A DNA stretch of 64,000 bases from the NCBI GenBank assembly GCA_009829735.1, contig CM020619.1, positions 27,492,063 to 27,556,062 on the forward strand. The letters are read 5' to 3'. Origin of the DNA: Pyropia yezoensis (Eukaryota > Rhodophyta > Bangiophyceae > Bangiales > Bangiaceae). Positions within the stretch are counted from its first letter, which is position 1; the number at the start of each line of letters is the position of its first letter. The notes under the pieces are model-generated. The model saw nothing but the letters and a program-made list of their open reading frames with translations, had not been told where the DNA came from and made no database searches. Below are positions 47,739 through 58,500 of the stretch, in pieces. Both the position numbers and the translations under genes were made by a program.

Positions 47739-48207
47739 TGTGGCAGTATTGACCCCCAGGTAGGGGGGCAACACGTGTCATGCAAGGGGCGGCAGGCCAC
47801 TAGCCTGACCCGTTCCTCCCCCTGCATTTGGGTCCACATTCCCTAAGTTTGGGATAGATGGCTTAGTAGTAAATCCAACGTGGATTTGAGGGTTTTCTGC
47901 TTGTTTCGTCTTGAATTTTCGTGTGGCCCGGTGGGCAGGTGCTGGGGTGGGAGATTCTGAGAGGCGAGATTCTGAGGGGACCCTGGGGGGATAAGGGGAG
48001 AGACAGCGGGGCTTGGCCTGGCTTCCTCGTCCCGACCAAGAAACTGTTGGCCCACACACCATCTTCATGTTTGTCAGTTGGGGGATTGCCCCGCAACAGG
48101 GATAGAGTGTGTGCGACATGCACCTCTTCCTGTTCCCCCGACACGGGAGGCAGCCCTTGCGCATCGACCCAACTTGGGTGTCGCGCGTGCGAGAGGTTTT
48201 TGCCACA
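47739..48207 (+). repeat. 3' LTR of B1, family B (469 bp)
   Basis: TGTGGCAG...TTGCCACA, preceded by a purine tract (47726-47738). An inverted copy is at 49396-49863. On its minus strand a 142-codon frame with a cysteine cluster is open. The next base (48208) is already family B gag on the opposite strand. Confidence 0.85.
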
Positions 48208-49276
48208 CTTTTATGAAGCGACGTAGAAACTCAAAGACACGGAGGGGGGGAGTTCCATCCCACTCCGCTTTGTTCCCAAAACAGTGAAGTGCATTCTTCT
48301 TGGCACGGCCCATAGCTCGGGCCTGAATAGGACCGTACGCCACCGACTTGTTGTGGAGGGCGTAGGTCTCACAGTCAAAGATCCTCTGATAGACCGGGTT
48401 GGCCACCTGGATCTTGGGCGGCACCTCACGTTGAGGGAAAAGCGGCTGAGGCAATGGGGTGAGTTGACCCGCAGTGCCTATCGTCTGCCGCGGCGAGCTT
48501 GGTGTAGCTACCGGCGTTTCCGAGGGGAACTCCCCCATGAAGGGCATGCGCCCCACCGAGAATGGTGTGGCTCCCTCGTTGGGAGTCACAGAGGTCGCCC
48601 CCGGTTTGGGGCGACCCGAGACAGGCGTAGGGAGGGGTTACCCCTGCGTCTGCGGGCTCGAAAGCCCCAATCCGGTCTGGACATTGAGGCCATCTCGCAA
48701 ACTCGCCACAATCTGATTCAGAATAGTGTTCGTCATCGTGACCACCAGGTCCGGCAAAGTCTGCCGCAACGCATTGGTCGCCTCCCGACGGACAGCTTCC
48801 GCGAGGAGTGGATTATCGACTCCAGTTGAGTCTCTGTCCGCCTCCGGGAGTCCACCTGAGGGGTAAACACGATCCTCAGGGGCCTCAACCGAGGGCATGG
48901 GCGCGAGCCCATCGCCGACTAACGGAGTTCCGCCGTCCTCCGAAAGCCTAGTTGGCGACGGCTCCGAGCCAAAGTTGGTTCCAACCCGAGTGGGACCCGC
49001 GGGGACAGTCCTCTCACATTGGGACGTTCCCGTTGAGTATACCACGCGGTGGCCAGACTTCGGCCCACCCACATCAGAAGGGTCCCCCGAATGAACTCCC
49101 GACTGAGTCGGGGTGGCCTGTTGCCCGCCCGTACTCCCAGTCCTGCTGGCTTGAGGGACCTCAAGTCCCTCTGCGACGCCAGGTACACCTACCTGTGTCT
49201 CACCAGTATTCAAAGGCACTGAAGTACGTGCGTCACCCGTGTACTCCCCAGACGACGGGGGGTCCGAACCAGCCAT
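48208..49276 (-). pseudogene. gag: Family B gag, truncated, one nonsense codon
   Basis: Starts at MAGSDPPSS (49276). Stop TAA at 48638-48640, after which the same frame continues. The N-terminal part is Gly/Pro/Ser-rich. Later AMGRAKKNALHCFGNKAEWD and PPLRVFEFLRRFIK are typical of Ty3/gypsy capsid. The C-terminal capsid and zinc knuckle are lost at the LTR junction. Confidence 0.8.
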
Positions 49277-49378
49277 GTTGGGTAACGATCTGTATGACAC
49301 GGTCCAATTCCACCGTTCCTCTGAGACAGAGGGCCCCCTACACCCGGGTGCACCCGGAGGTAAAGTTTACCTCTGTCC

Positions 49379-49394
49379 CCTGCTGCTCCACCGA
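49379..49394 (-). other. Primer binding site of B2
   Basis: GGTGGAGCAGCAGG is shared with family A, but the leading T is C and one extra base separates it from the LTR. Confidence 0.55.
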
Positions 49395-49395
49395 A

Positions 49396-49863
49396 TGTGG
49401 CGAAAACCACTCGCACACGCGAGACCCAAGTTGGGTCGGTGCGCAAGGGCTGCCTCCCGTGTCGGAGGAACAGGAAGAAGTGCATGTCGCACACACTCTG
49501 TCCCTGTTGTGGGGCAATCCCCCAACTGACAAACATGAAGATGGTGTGTGGGCCAACAGTTTCTTGGTCGGGACGGGAAAGCGAGGCCAAGCCCCGCTAT
49601 CCCTCCCCTTATCCCCCCAGGGTCCCCTTAGAGTCTCGCCTCTCAGAATCTCCCACCCCAGCACCTGCCCACCGGGCCACACGAAAATTCAAGACAAAAC
49701 AAGCAGAAAACCCTCAAATCCACGTTGGATTTACTACTAAGCCATCTATCCCAAACTTAGGGAATATGGACCCAAATGCAGGGGGAGGAACGGGTCAGGC
49801 TAGTGGCCTGCCGCCCCTTGCATGACACGTGTTGCCCCCCTACCTGGGGGTCAATAGTACCAC
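49396..49863 (-). repeat. 5' LTR of B2, family B
   Basis: Inverted copy of 47739-48207. A 142-codon frame is open on the plus strand (49397-49825), antisense to the element. Confidence 0.85.
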
Positions 49864-49864
49864 T

Positions 49865-50840
49865 CGTATGACCAGAGGGACTTGCATCTTGGGGTGGAGG
49901 GTAGTCAGTAGTGTCTCCGAGGGTTGAGATCGAGGGGGCCGGCGGCGAATCCACCGCCGGCCATGGTGGAACAACAAACCCCTCCTATTTGGGCTCCCAT
50001 CTTGGTCCCGTGGCTTGCGCTCCAAGGACAGCAAGCTTGGCCTCCCGGTGACGTTGGTGCCGATCCCCCTTGGTGAGTGTTCCCTGAGAGTAGACGTGCA
50101 GCGGATCCCTATTGTGCTACATTGGTGGAGCAGCAGGCGAAGGGTTTCCGTCACCCATGTGGTGACGCCGTCTTCGGCCCTGGCACACGGATAGGGATCC
50201 GGTCCTTTTCTTGTACTCGTGGTGTTGCGATCTGGTTGATTGTGTTGAGTGGTTGCGTTTGACTGCGATCTACTGTTACTCTCCCCCAACCTACCCCCTC
50301 GCTCTCTTATTCGTGGTGACTGTTACGTCGGTTGCCTGATTGTGACTTTGTCTTCCCAAGAGACGGGTAACGTTCAAGATGACGGATCGGCGTCGACGCC
50401 GACCCCGGAGCTGAAGCCGGGAACCGGGATCGGTAACCCGATCGACAACATTGAGACGCCGATGCTCTCCTGTGCCGGATTGACGTTTGGTACGGCGCGG
50501 ACGGCCGGGGGCGGCGGACCGCCTCAACCGTCATCTGCCGGCCTCACTCCGCCGCCACCTTCACCAGGGGACTCCCTCATGGCATCATTGGCGCGCATCG
50601 AGGCCCGGTTCACCGGACTCGACGCCCGTCAAGAGCGTACGGAGGACGCAATGGCTGTGCTGATGTCAACACGCCACACGACGGTACCCCGTCGTATTCC
50701 TCCCACACCTGTACGGTTCGAACCGGCCGGACTACTTCCGGAGTCTAGCAGGGTCGACCCCGGTGTTGTTACTCTTGGACAACCCCCGGATACGGCGGTT
50801 TTTGGATCCGACTCGTCCGCCGAGTTGGAGCGTATCCACA
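49865..50840 (+). mobile_element. Family A fragment A2: partial 5' LTR, primer site, gag start
   Basis: LTR sequence from about 49865 to 50121 (first about 100 bases missing), primer site TGGTGGAGCAGCAGG (50123-50137), leader, then gag. Homology to A1 and A3 ends at about 50840. Confidence 0.85.
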
Positions 50841-51292
50841 CGGGTAAAATCAACAGTGCTTTGGGTTCTTTCTCCCTCGGGCTTCTTTCCTGTTTACCTT
50901 TGCCTCGTATCGTGGCGGGCGAGTGGACCAGCAAGAGCTCTTACCTGTTCCTTTCTGGGCTTCGGACTGTGGTCTCTGTGTGTGTGTTTATGATTTGTCG
51001 TTTCGGGAACCTGGGTTCCATTACGCTACAGGCAGCGCTAGGGGGTAGAGGGGGAGCGTTCCAAAGGCTGGCAGATTCCCTTTTTTGGAGGGGGGGGTCA
51101 GGGGACGTTGATGGCTTTCTGCGTTGGGGGCATTCTGGCGACGCATGGCGGCGGGGTTTTTGTTTGGGCGACGGCGGCTATGGCGATGGCGAGCGGTTTG
51201 ATAGCTGGATGGGGGGGCGGGGGGAGGGTCCGTCGGCGCAAGGGGAAACGGGCAGGGTAAAGTTACTTTTTGAATTGGAGTGGAGTGTGTAG
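50348..51292 (+). pseudogene. gag: A2 gag N-terminus, start codon lost, 3' end replaced
   Basis: The first 164 codons match A1/A3 gag, but the ATG is TTG. After the gag breakpoint (about 50840) the frame runs on through unrelated sequence to 51292 by chance. The added part has no domain. Confidence 0.75.
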
Positions 51293-51712
51293 CAGCGACA
51301 ACAGTGCCGGTGGTGCTCGCCGCCGGCGCCGGCGCCGACGTCAGCGCCGGCGCTTTCCTTTCCGTTGCGGGCGCAGGGGGGCAGGCGCGGTGGCTCCGCT
51401 GGGCAGAAGGGATATGAGGGACGGGGCAGATGACTTCTGGTGCAGCGGGAGTGGGACGAAGGTGGTTTTGGGATGGTGCAGGGCGTCGTGCTGGCCGATT
51501 CTTGGGGGGGCCTCGGGAAGGTCTGCCCGATAGGCAAAGCAGCATAAGGTACTTCGTGCTCAAAGCACGAAGTGCCTTGATGCGATGTCGTGCACTTCCG
51601 CCCTTTCTCGAGGCATGGCTCCCCCGCACGCCACGCACACGGGGGACGCCTTCCCCCTTGCTTCCAGGGGCCGCGCACTGTCGGGGCCTGTGGAGAACCC
51701 CCTCCACCTGGG
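50841..51712. other. Unassigned sequence between A2 and A3
   Basis: No gene or repeat recognised. Includes a GGCGCCGGCGCC-type palindromic GC stretch near 51325-51355. Confidence 0.4.
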
Positions 51713-51717
51713 CACGC
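51713..51717. other. Target-site duplication of A3 (CACGC)
   Basis: Identical to 62542-62546. Confidence 0.9.
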
Positions 51718-52080
51718 TGTAGCACAATAGGAATCCGTCGCACGTCCACTCTCAGGGAACACTCACCAAGGGGGATCGGCACCAACGTCACCGGGAGGCC
51801 AAGGTTGCTGTCCTTGGAGCGCAAGCCACGGGACCAAGATGGGAGCCCAAATGGGAGGGGTTTGTTGTTCTACCTTGGCCGGCGGTGGATTCGCCACCGG
51901 CCCCCTCGTTATAAACCCTCGGAGACACTACTAACTACCCTCCACCCCAAGATGCAAGTCCCTCTGGTCCTACGTAACTTATAGATACCGTGACCAGTAC
52001 GGACTCTCAAATTGAAAGTTAAGGATTAGAAGTAGCCCCCCTAATATTAGGGTCACAATACGGACAACCATATTGCTACA
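51718..52080 (-). repeat. 3' LTR of A3 (363 bp)
   Basis: Identical by eye to 62179-62541. Purine tract on the minus strand at about 52083-52093. Confidence 0.95.
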
Positions 52081-52666
52081 TATCCCCCCCTTAGATTCGG
52101 CCCGTCCTCGGGTCGAGTTGCATTCGGGTTACCGAATGTAAGTGGGTCGCGTGACTGTTTACCCGTCGGGTGGGGCTTTGCGCCCCGTCGCGACAGACAC
52201 CCCTTTTCGAGGTTGTCTGAGGGGGGTGCCCCCCTTTGTGTGGTACACACACGATCCGTTTTCCGGACCGTTAATTTCCCGATGCGGGTTTTTGTTCACG
52301 ACCCCCCTTTCCGAGGGGTGGTGCAAGCGGATCCGCCACCAGGTGCCTGGTGGTAGGGGGGCCCCTCTCGTGTGGACGATTGAGTGGGGGGCGGGGGCTG
52401 CCCGCGTTGCGTGGGGGCGGTTGGGGGTGACCCCCCTTTGCTTACCCCGTGGGTGGGGGTGGCCCCGTCCCGCCCAGGTGCCTGGGTGGAGCGCGTTCGT
52501 AGCCCCGTGGGGCGCGGGTCGACCCGCGTGCCTGCGGCGCTTCTCGTGGCCGTTTGGGGTCATAAGCGCGGGTGTCCGCGCTTCCCTGGCTCGTCCCGGT
52601 TATCCCACCGTACCGGGTTGTAGCCGTCGACGGCTTGTGGGCGCGGGGGACTCCGCACCCGTTATC
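52081..52666. other. aORF leader and polypurine tract of A3
   Basis: The aORF frame is open through the whole leader from 52142, but the part before 52667 matches A1 less as protein than as DNA. The first good ATG is at 52667. Confidence 0.5.
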
Positions 52667-55114
52667 ATGTCCTATCCCCAGGTGCTTGAAGAGGAGGAAG
52701 ACCTCCTGATCGGGGAGGAGATGGAGGACGACGCGCCTGTCGGTCCCGACGCCGCGCGTTACGGGGTGAGCTCGTCTGACGACGACGGGCCTGCGGTGTC
52801 CGTCCGTCTGTCGGCCGGAGGACTGTCGTCCGTGTGCAGCGGCACGACGGTGCCGTCGGCCGGAGGTCAACCCGGCGGTAAACCGCGCGTGGCGGCTTCT
52901 ACCCCCTCTCTGCCGGCTGCCCGGATGGAGCCTGGTGCCGGTGCCGGCTCACCGCAGCTACCTCAAGATGGTCCGCCCTGCGGCGGAGGTGGCGACCCGC
53001 AGCCGACTCCGGCTGGTCAAGGTGGTCCGGGTGTCCGGGCGGTGACTCCTCGAGGCGGTCCCGACGTTGACGCGGGTGGTGGTGGCGGTGCGACACCCGG
53101 TGCGGTGGGTCAAGACGGTGCGGGTGTCCGCTCGGCCGGGGCTCCGGCTCCGGAGGCTGTCCAAGTGCCTTCCACTTCCGAGGCGGGGGCTACGCCGACG
53201 GGTGGTGCCGGCGCCGGTACCATACCTGCGGTGCCGCGGGTGTCGAGCGGTCAAGACGCTCCTTCTCCCATGGCGGTTGACACCGGGAGTTACTCCGGGC
53301 GGGTGCCCGCCCTTCTTCTTCCTCCTCGGCCTCGTCCATCTCCGACGTCGGCCCCTCTGCCGGTGGTGCGTCCCCCGGCGCCCCCGATTCTTCCTGGTCC
53401 TGCCCGGGTTGCCCCGTTGGGTGGCGGCGTCGCCGTGGCGGCGGGTCAACCCGCCATGTCGGTGTCCGACTTGGTGGCTCGGGTTCGAGGCCTCACGGTG
53501 CAAGAGTCGATGGAGTCCGATGGGCGTATGCGGGTGGACTTCCACCTGGTGCATCCCCGTGGAGAATCCTCCCGGCGCGTCAAGGTGGACCCGTGCTGGG
53601 AGCGGGAGTTGGTGCGGCTGGTCAACCAGCCGAACGCGGTCCGGGTGGAACACCATTGGATCCTGAGTCAGCCGGACGACCGGCATGCGCAGCTCTGGCG
53701 CACCCGGGTGGGACGGGGTGAGGTCTACCTCGACCCCAACTTCGGGGTCTGCGACTTGATTGCCCCCGCGTTGCCGCGGGAGATTGACTACCCGGCTAGT
53801 GCTCGGGGGATTGCGGCGGCGGCGGAGCCGGTTGCGTTTGGGGAGACGGTGAGCCGTACCGGTCGGTATCCCGACTTTGACTACTACCCGGGGGTACCCC
53901 CGTATCTGTCGTTGACGGCTCCCTACCCGCCCATGGCGGGGTTGAAGTCGGCGTCGAGTTGGCGACGTAACCATGGTGTCATGGCGGATGCGTTCCGCAC
54001 GGATATAACGTGTGCGTTGCAGACCGGCAACGGTCGTGCTCCGGTATACACTCCCGTGCGCCCGCCGCTATGGCAGGAGGGGTGGGAACCCGCCCCTGCT
54101 TTCCGGTTTGACACCGGCTCCTGCCTCCGGTACTTCGGGAGTGTGTTGGCCTCCCGGCCGGTCCACCCGTTGCAGGGTACCTTCACCCTTGAGGTTACCC
54201 TCGGGCAGGCGTCCTCCTTCTTGCTGTCCGTCCGCCGGCAGGGTCGTCTGTTTCATCTTCCGACGGGTGTCCGTCGGCACATCGCGCAGTTGGGCGTGGA
54301 TCTGATAGCTGCCAAGACCGGGTTGGCCCGGGAGTTCGAAGCCCTGCTGGCTGTTCACGATGCCGTGAACTGGGCTGGGGTGTTGGCCCTTCCCCCGTAC
54401 CGGGACCCGCAGGCTGGGGCTTCCCCCTTGCCTCGTCACTCGTTGCGTGTCCGGCGTACTCAGCCGGGTGAGCCTAGTTGCCATGGGTGGGCGTCCACCG
54501 AGGCCGTTCCTGACCTGGGTATTCCCATGGTTATCCATGACCCTCTTCAGGTCCTTGCTCCGTGGTTCGGTAACCCGATGCCTGCGGCGGTTGGCCGTCG
54601 TCCCCGAGAGTGGGGCTCTGCGGGTGGGGAGCGTGAGGTGTCCCGTCGTCGGGCGGAGTACCGCCGTGGTTACGGTGGAGCCCCTTCGGTAGGGTCCTAC
54701 CGGGCCTCGTATCAGGTGCCACCGGCTCCGGTGGTAGCCGTGTCGGCTCCTGTGGCTCCTCTGGCTGCGCCAGTGTCACCTCCCGCCCCTGTCCTACATG
54801 ACGGGGGTCCCCGTCTCTGGTATGAAGGCGTTGACGCCCTTGTTACCCGCGCAATGCGTGGGGGTCTCTCTGTTAGCTGGGGGGATATCCCCCCAGGTGC
54901 TGCGCTGGTTGGGTCAGCGCGTTGCCTCGGTGGCGTGCTGGACCGCCTCCAGAAAGCTCTGGAGGACGTGGAGGCTGGCCGCAGCACCCTCGTCCAGCTA
55001 TGCACCGAGGTAACTCGGGTGGTCGACCGTCGTGACATTGCCGACCGGTGGAGCACGGAGGTCTACGCGCTTACGCGTGAGTGGCCTCCCTCGAGCAGTG
55101 GGTCTACCCACTGA
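52667..55114 (+). CDS. Antisense accessory ORF of A3, intact (815 codons)
   Basis: Starts at MSYPQVLEEEEDLL. Layout: an acidic N-terminus; a long Ala/Gly/Pro-rich disordered part; then from about codon 265 a folded region with SDLVARVRGLTVQES, WERELVRLVNQPNAVRVEHH, GRGEVYLD, LTAPYPPMAGLKSASSWRRN, FRFDTGSCLRYFGSV, RLFHLPTGVRRHIAQLGVDL and IPMVIHDPLQVLAPWFG; then an Arg/Pro-rich tail and a final helical segment (RCLGGVLDRLQKALEDVEAG). No membrane segment or zinc finger. The frame stays open in A3 and is only frameshifted once in old A1, so it was probably under selection. Weakly similar to the family B/C aORFs around the LFHLP block. Its stop lies 481 bases from the pol stop, convergent. Function unknown; envelope is unlikely because it has no signal peptide or fusion/anchor segments. 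Confidence 0.75.
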   Translation: MSYPQVLEEEEDLLIGEEMEDDAPVGPDAARYGVSSSDDDGPAVSVRLSAGGLSSVCSGTTVPSAGGQPGGKPRVAASTPSLPAARMEPGAGAGSPQLPQDGPPCGGGGDPQPTPAGQGGPGVRAVTPRGGPDVDAGGGGGATPGAVGQDGAGVRSAGAPAPEAVQVPSTSEAGATPTGGAGAGTIPAVPRVSSGQDAPSPMAVDTGSYSGRVPALLLPPRPRPSPTSAPLPVVRPPAPPILPGPARVAPLGGGVAVAAGQPAMSVSDLVARVRGLTVQESMESDGRMRVDFHLVHPRGESSRRVKVDPCWERELVRLVNQPNAVRVEHHWILSQPDDRHAQLWRTRVGRGEVYLDPNFGVCDLIAPALPREIDYPASARGIAAAAEPVAFGETVSRTGRYPDFDYYPGVPPYLSLTAPYPPMAGLKSASSWRRNHGVMADAFRTDITCALQTGNGRAPVYTPVRPPLWQEGWEPAPAFRFDTGSCLRYFGSVLASRPVHPLQGTFTLEVTLGQASSFLLSVRRQGRLFHLPTGVRRHIAQLGVDLIAAKTGLAREFEALLAVHDAVNWAGVLALPPYRDPQAGASPLPRHSLRVRRTQPGEPSCHGWASTEAVPDLGIPMVIHDPLQVLAPWFGNPMPAAVGRRPREWGSAGGEREVSRRRAEYRRGYGGAPSVGSYRASYQVPPAPVVAVSAPVAPLAAPVSPPAPVLHDGGPRLWYEGVDALVTRAMRGGLSVSWGDIPPGAALVGSARCLGGVLDRLQKALEDVEAGRSTLVQLCTEVTRVVDRRDIADRWSTEVYALTREWPPSSSGSTH

Positions 55115-55594
55115 GGAGTGTTATTGTTTGTGCGGGAGAGGGCCCCGGCAACCCTTATGGTGGCCGGGTAGTAGTGAGTATAAACTCATCCCCCGCTGGG
55201 GGCATTGCTTGCCTCTGTTTGCTGCCCTGGGGAGTACCCCTCCTGGCTCAGTGGTGCCTTGCCTCCCGCCCAACTTCTTCCGGTTGGTTCATGCTTGGGG
55301 AGGTTATCCTCCCTCACTTTGTGTCTTGGCTTGGGGAGGTCATCCTCCCGTGTAAGCTCCCTAGTTACTTCGATATTATCGGAGTTAGCCTTTACCTTTA
55401 AGTTAACTTATTAAGGTTCAGGTTTTTACTTAGTTACCTAAGCTTAGCTCTACTTAGTTACCTAAGCTTGGTTCGACTTAGAAACCTAAGTCTGATTTGA
55501 CTTAGAAACCTAAGTCTGCCGTAACCATGTCACACCCTACTTAGTAGGTATTAGCCTCACCCCCTAACAGCCGAAGTCGGTGTCGGTTGGGTTG
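55115..55594. other. Spacer between convergent pol and aORF in A3
   Basis: Holds the tandem palindromic repeat at 55428-55523, a palindrome around 55537-55551 (CTACTTAGTAGG) and a conserved stretch just before the pol stop. Probably carries 3' ends of both transcripts. Confidence 0.6.
55428..55523 (+). repeat. Four 24-bp tandem repeats, each with a CTTAG/CTAAG palindrome
   Basis: Units start ACTTAGTTACCTAAG (twice) then ACTTAGAAACCTAAG (twice), each followed by nine variable bases. A1 has two diverged units in the same place. Confidence 0.85.
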
Positions 55595-58500
55595 TTACAG
55601 TAGGCGTCGTCGCCTCATGTAAGGCATGAGTAGTTGGCGGGGTATATTCGCCGCCTGTTCCCAGGTGGGTGAGTCGTATCCGACCCACATAACCTTGACG
55701 TACCAGGGTCCTGGTATGTCCGGGTCGGTGTGTCCGACCACGCTCTCTACTTGGTATGGAATCCCATCCGGCCCCACCGGGTCATCCGACCGGTGGGTTG
55801 TAAGAGCTTCATGTAGCAACCCAGCCGGTACCGGCTGAGGCTGTTCCGGCTTCGGAGCAGGTGTGACATCATTCATACTGATGCGTTGGATCTCCGTATC
55901 GGAGTGTAAGATAACAGAGTGGTCATCTCTGTGGAGGATCTGGTCCGGTCCCTTGACCGGTTGCATAAGCTTGTTCCCTCGGAACTTCTGGTGTCTGATA
56001 TAGACCCAGTCACCTGTTACCAGGGTTGCGTTGCGCACCCGTAGTCGGGCGTCGAAGTTCTTCTTGTATCGAAGTTGTGTTCTGTCAAGGGCACCCTTGA
56101 GCTTAGGAATCATCCACGATAGCTTGGCCAACCAAGCTAGGTGGATGCGTTCGGCGGGTCGGCCCTTCGGTGTATCATACCGAGTGCACCTGCCTGGCGG
56201 CAGCGTCAGGTTACCGACGCCTAGTGGCATGACCCACTCCAGCGGAGCAATGTTTGTGCTCCGATGTGGCCTGGCATTGTATGCCAGGGTGAGTACGGAC
56301 AGAAGCCTGTCCCAAGTGTTCGTGTGCTCGGCCACGTAGCACTGTAGCATCTTTACGATGGTGCGGTTGAACCGCTCCACCTGCCCGTTGGACTGCGGGT
56401 GGTAGTCGGACGCCCGACGTGGTTCGATACCGAACATGCCCAGGACCTTCGTGCAGAATGCCGACGTAAGGTTTGCTCCGTTATCGGAGAGGAGTTGCTT
56501 CATGACTCCGTATGCACTGATCCAGTGGTCAACCACTGCGTTCATGATCGTGTATGCCGTATCATTCGGGATGGCTGCCGCTCTTGACAGCTTAGTGAAG
56601 CGGTCAGACATGACCAGGATGTACCTGTTCCCTTCTTCCGTTATCGGAAGTGGCCCGAGTATGTCGATAGCGACTTGCTCGTTGGGCCCATCAGGTGGGA
56701 ATAGCTTCATGGCAGACGCCTGCCTATGTAGACTCATGCGGTTACGCGCACAGAGGTGGCATCCCCTTACGTGGTCGACCACGTCGACGGCCATTGCTGG
56801 CCAGTAGAAGAACCTTCGCATTGCTGCGAACATACGTGAACCCCCCGGGTGTCCGGCTGTAGGGTTCTCATGTTCTCGTTCCATGACGGCTTGCCGTAAG
56901 GACACGGGAACCACGACTTGATGTTGTCCATCGGCGGGTGCCCGCCGGTATATGAGTCCGTCTTCGTTCTCGGAGAAGATGCCGGCCGTACCGGCCAGGA
57001 GGTTAGCACGATGACGTCTACAGTCATCGTCGTTGGCCTGTGCCTCGCGGAAGTCCGCGAGGGTCAATGGGCACGCAAGGTGTGCCATGGTATGGTCAGC
57101 CATACCCTGGGTAGCATTACCCACCATGCACACCGGTACCACCGGGATGTCCTCGTCCACCGGGCGGGTATCCCCGCTCGGTGTGTCGAGTCGAGACAAC
57201 GCGTCTCCGAGGTGGTGGGTTGACCCAGCCTTATACACCGTGCGGTAGTCGTGCTCGGCCATCTTCAGCCTCCATCGGGCTAGCCTCCCATGGCTATCGG
57301 AATCCTTGTCACCAAGGTTGAGGAGCCATCGTAGGGGTTCGTGGTCGGACCTCACGATGAACCTGGAGCCCTCCAGGTATGGACGGAGCAGTTGCACTGC
57401 CCATATAACTCCGAGGCATTCACGCTCGGTGGCACTATAGTTCCGCTCAGCCGGGTTGAGTGTCCGGCTGAAGTACCCTACCGGACGTAGGTCCGGGATA
57501 ACGTTATCGGTACCGATCAACGTCTCTCCCTGTAACAGGGTGCATCCCACTTGTGTATCACACGCATCGACATCGATGACGAAGGTACCCTGTCTATGCG
57601 GTAACGCAAGGACGGGTGGGGCTAGTAGGGCTCGCTTCAGCGACTCGAATGCCTCCTCTTCGCTAGGCGAAGGGGGTTGGAGTACCTTGGGTAAGGTACT
57701 GCTCGTAAGAACCGTTAACGGTTTAGCTATCCGAGCGAAGTCCTTGACGAACCGTCGGTATACATTGCACATTCCCAGGAAGCTCTTGAGCTGCGTCTGG
57801 GTGTTAGGGAACCGGGCATCCCGGAGTGCCCGGGTATTGGCTTCGAGTACCCCTAGTTTACCAGGGGTGATCTGGTGGCCCAGATATTCGACCGTCTGTT
57901 GGAAGAAGGCGCACTTCTTCAGACGCAGGGTTACCCCGGCGTTCCTCAAGAGGGTGAGTACCTCGTCAACATGTTGTACATGGTCATCCATGTTACGCGA
58001 GAAGACGATGACGTCATCGAGGTACACTAGGCAGTTACGCCACTTCACCCCCGACAGTATGATGTCGATAGCCCGCTGGAATGTAGCGGGGGCGTTGGAC
58101 AATCCGAAGGGCATCCTTAGGAACTCGTACACTCCACTGTGACAGACGAATGCCGTCTTGGGGATATCCTCGTCCGCCACCGGGATCTGCCAGTATCCGG
58201 CATTGCAGTCGATGGTGGTAAACACCGTAGCCTCCCCCAGGGAGTCGATGCATTCATCCATCCTTGGTAAAGGGTATGAGTCCTTCTTGGTAACCAAGTT
58301 GAGGCGTCGATAATCGATGCAAAACCGAGGGGTTTGATCCTTCTTCGGCACAATAACGACTGGGGCACCCCATTCCGACATCGAAGGTCGGATCACCTTA
58401 GCTTCACTCATCCTCTTCACTTCTCCATCAACGATCTCTCGTTGCATAGGTCCCGCTCGGTGCGGTTGTGAGCGGGCGGGTCGTGCGCCTGGTACCAGGT

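Larger units (their letters stand above)
31346..48207 (+). mobile_element. Family B chromovirus B1, interrupted by A1
   Basis: Parts in order: pol (31352-34714), convergent aORF (36769-34826), then insertion of A1 at 37033, then a 71-base remainder with purine tract GAGGAGAAGGGAG and the 3' LTR (47739-48207). The joined sequence reads naturally once A1 and one CCCCA are removed. The 5' LTR, gag and protease are missing; the left end is a breakpoint against C2. Confidence 0.75.
48208..49863 (-). mobile_element. Family B element B2, 5' end only
   Basis: On the minus strand: LTR (49863-49396), primer site (about 49394-49379), gag (49276-48208). Gag is cut at 48208 by the oppositely oriented B1 LTR. 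The LTR lacks its first base or two, where A2 abuts it. Confidence 0.8.

Noticed and set aside
49865..51717. A2 as a full-length element
   Set aside because: It has only a partial 5' LTR and the first 164 gag codons; no pol or second LTR of its own.
52958..53974. 338-codon minus-strand ORF in A3
   Set aside because: Shadow of the intact aORF; Arg/Pro-rich with no conserved motif.
52667..55114. Accessory ORF as a retroviral-type envelope gene
   Set aside because: Wrong strand, no signal peptide, no transmembrane or fusion segment.
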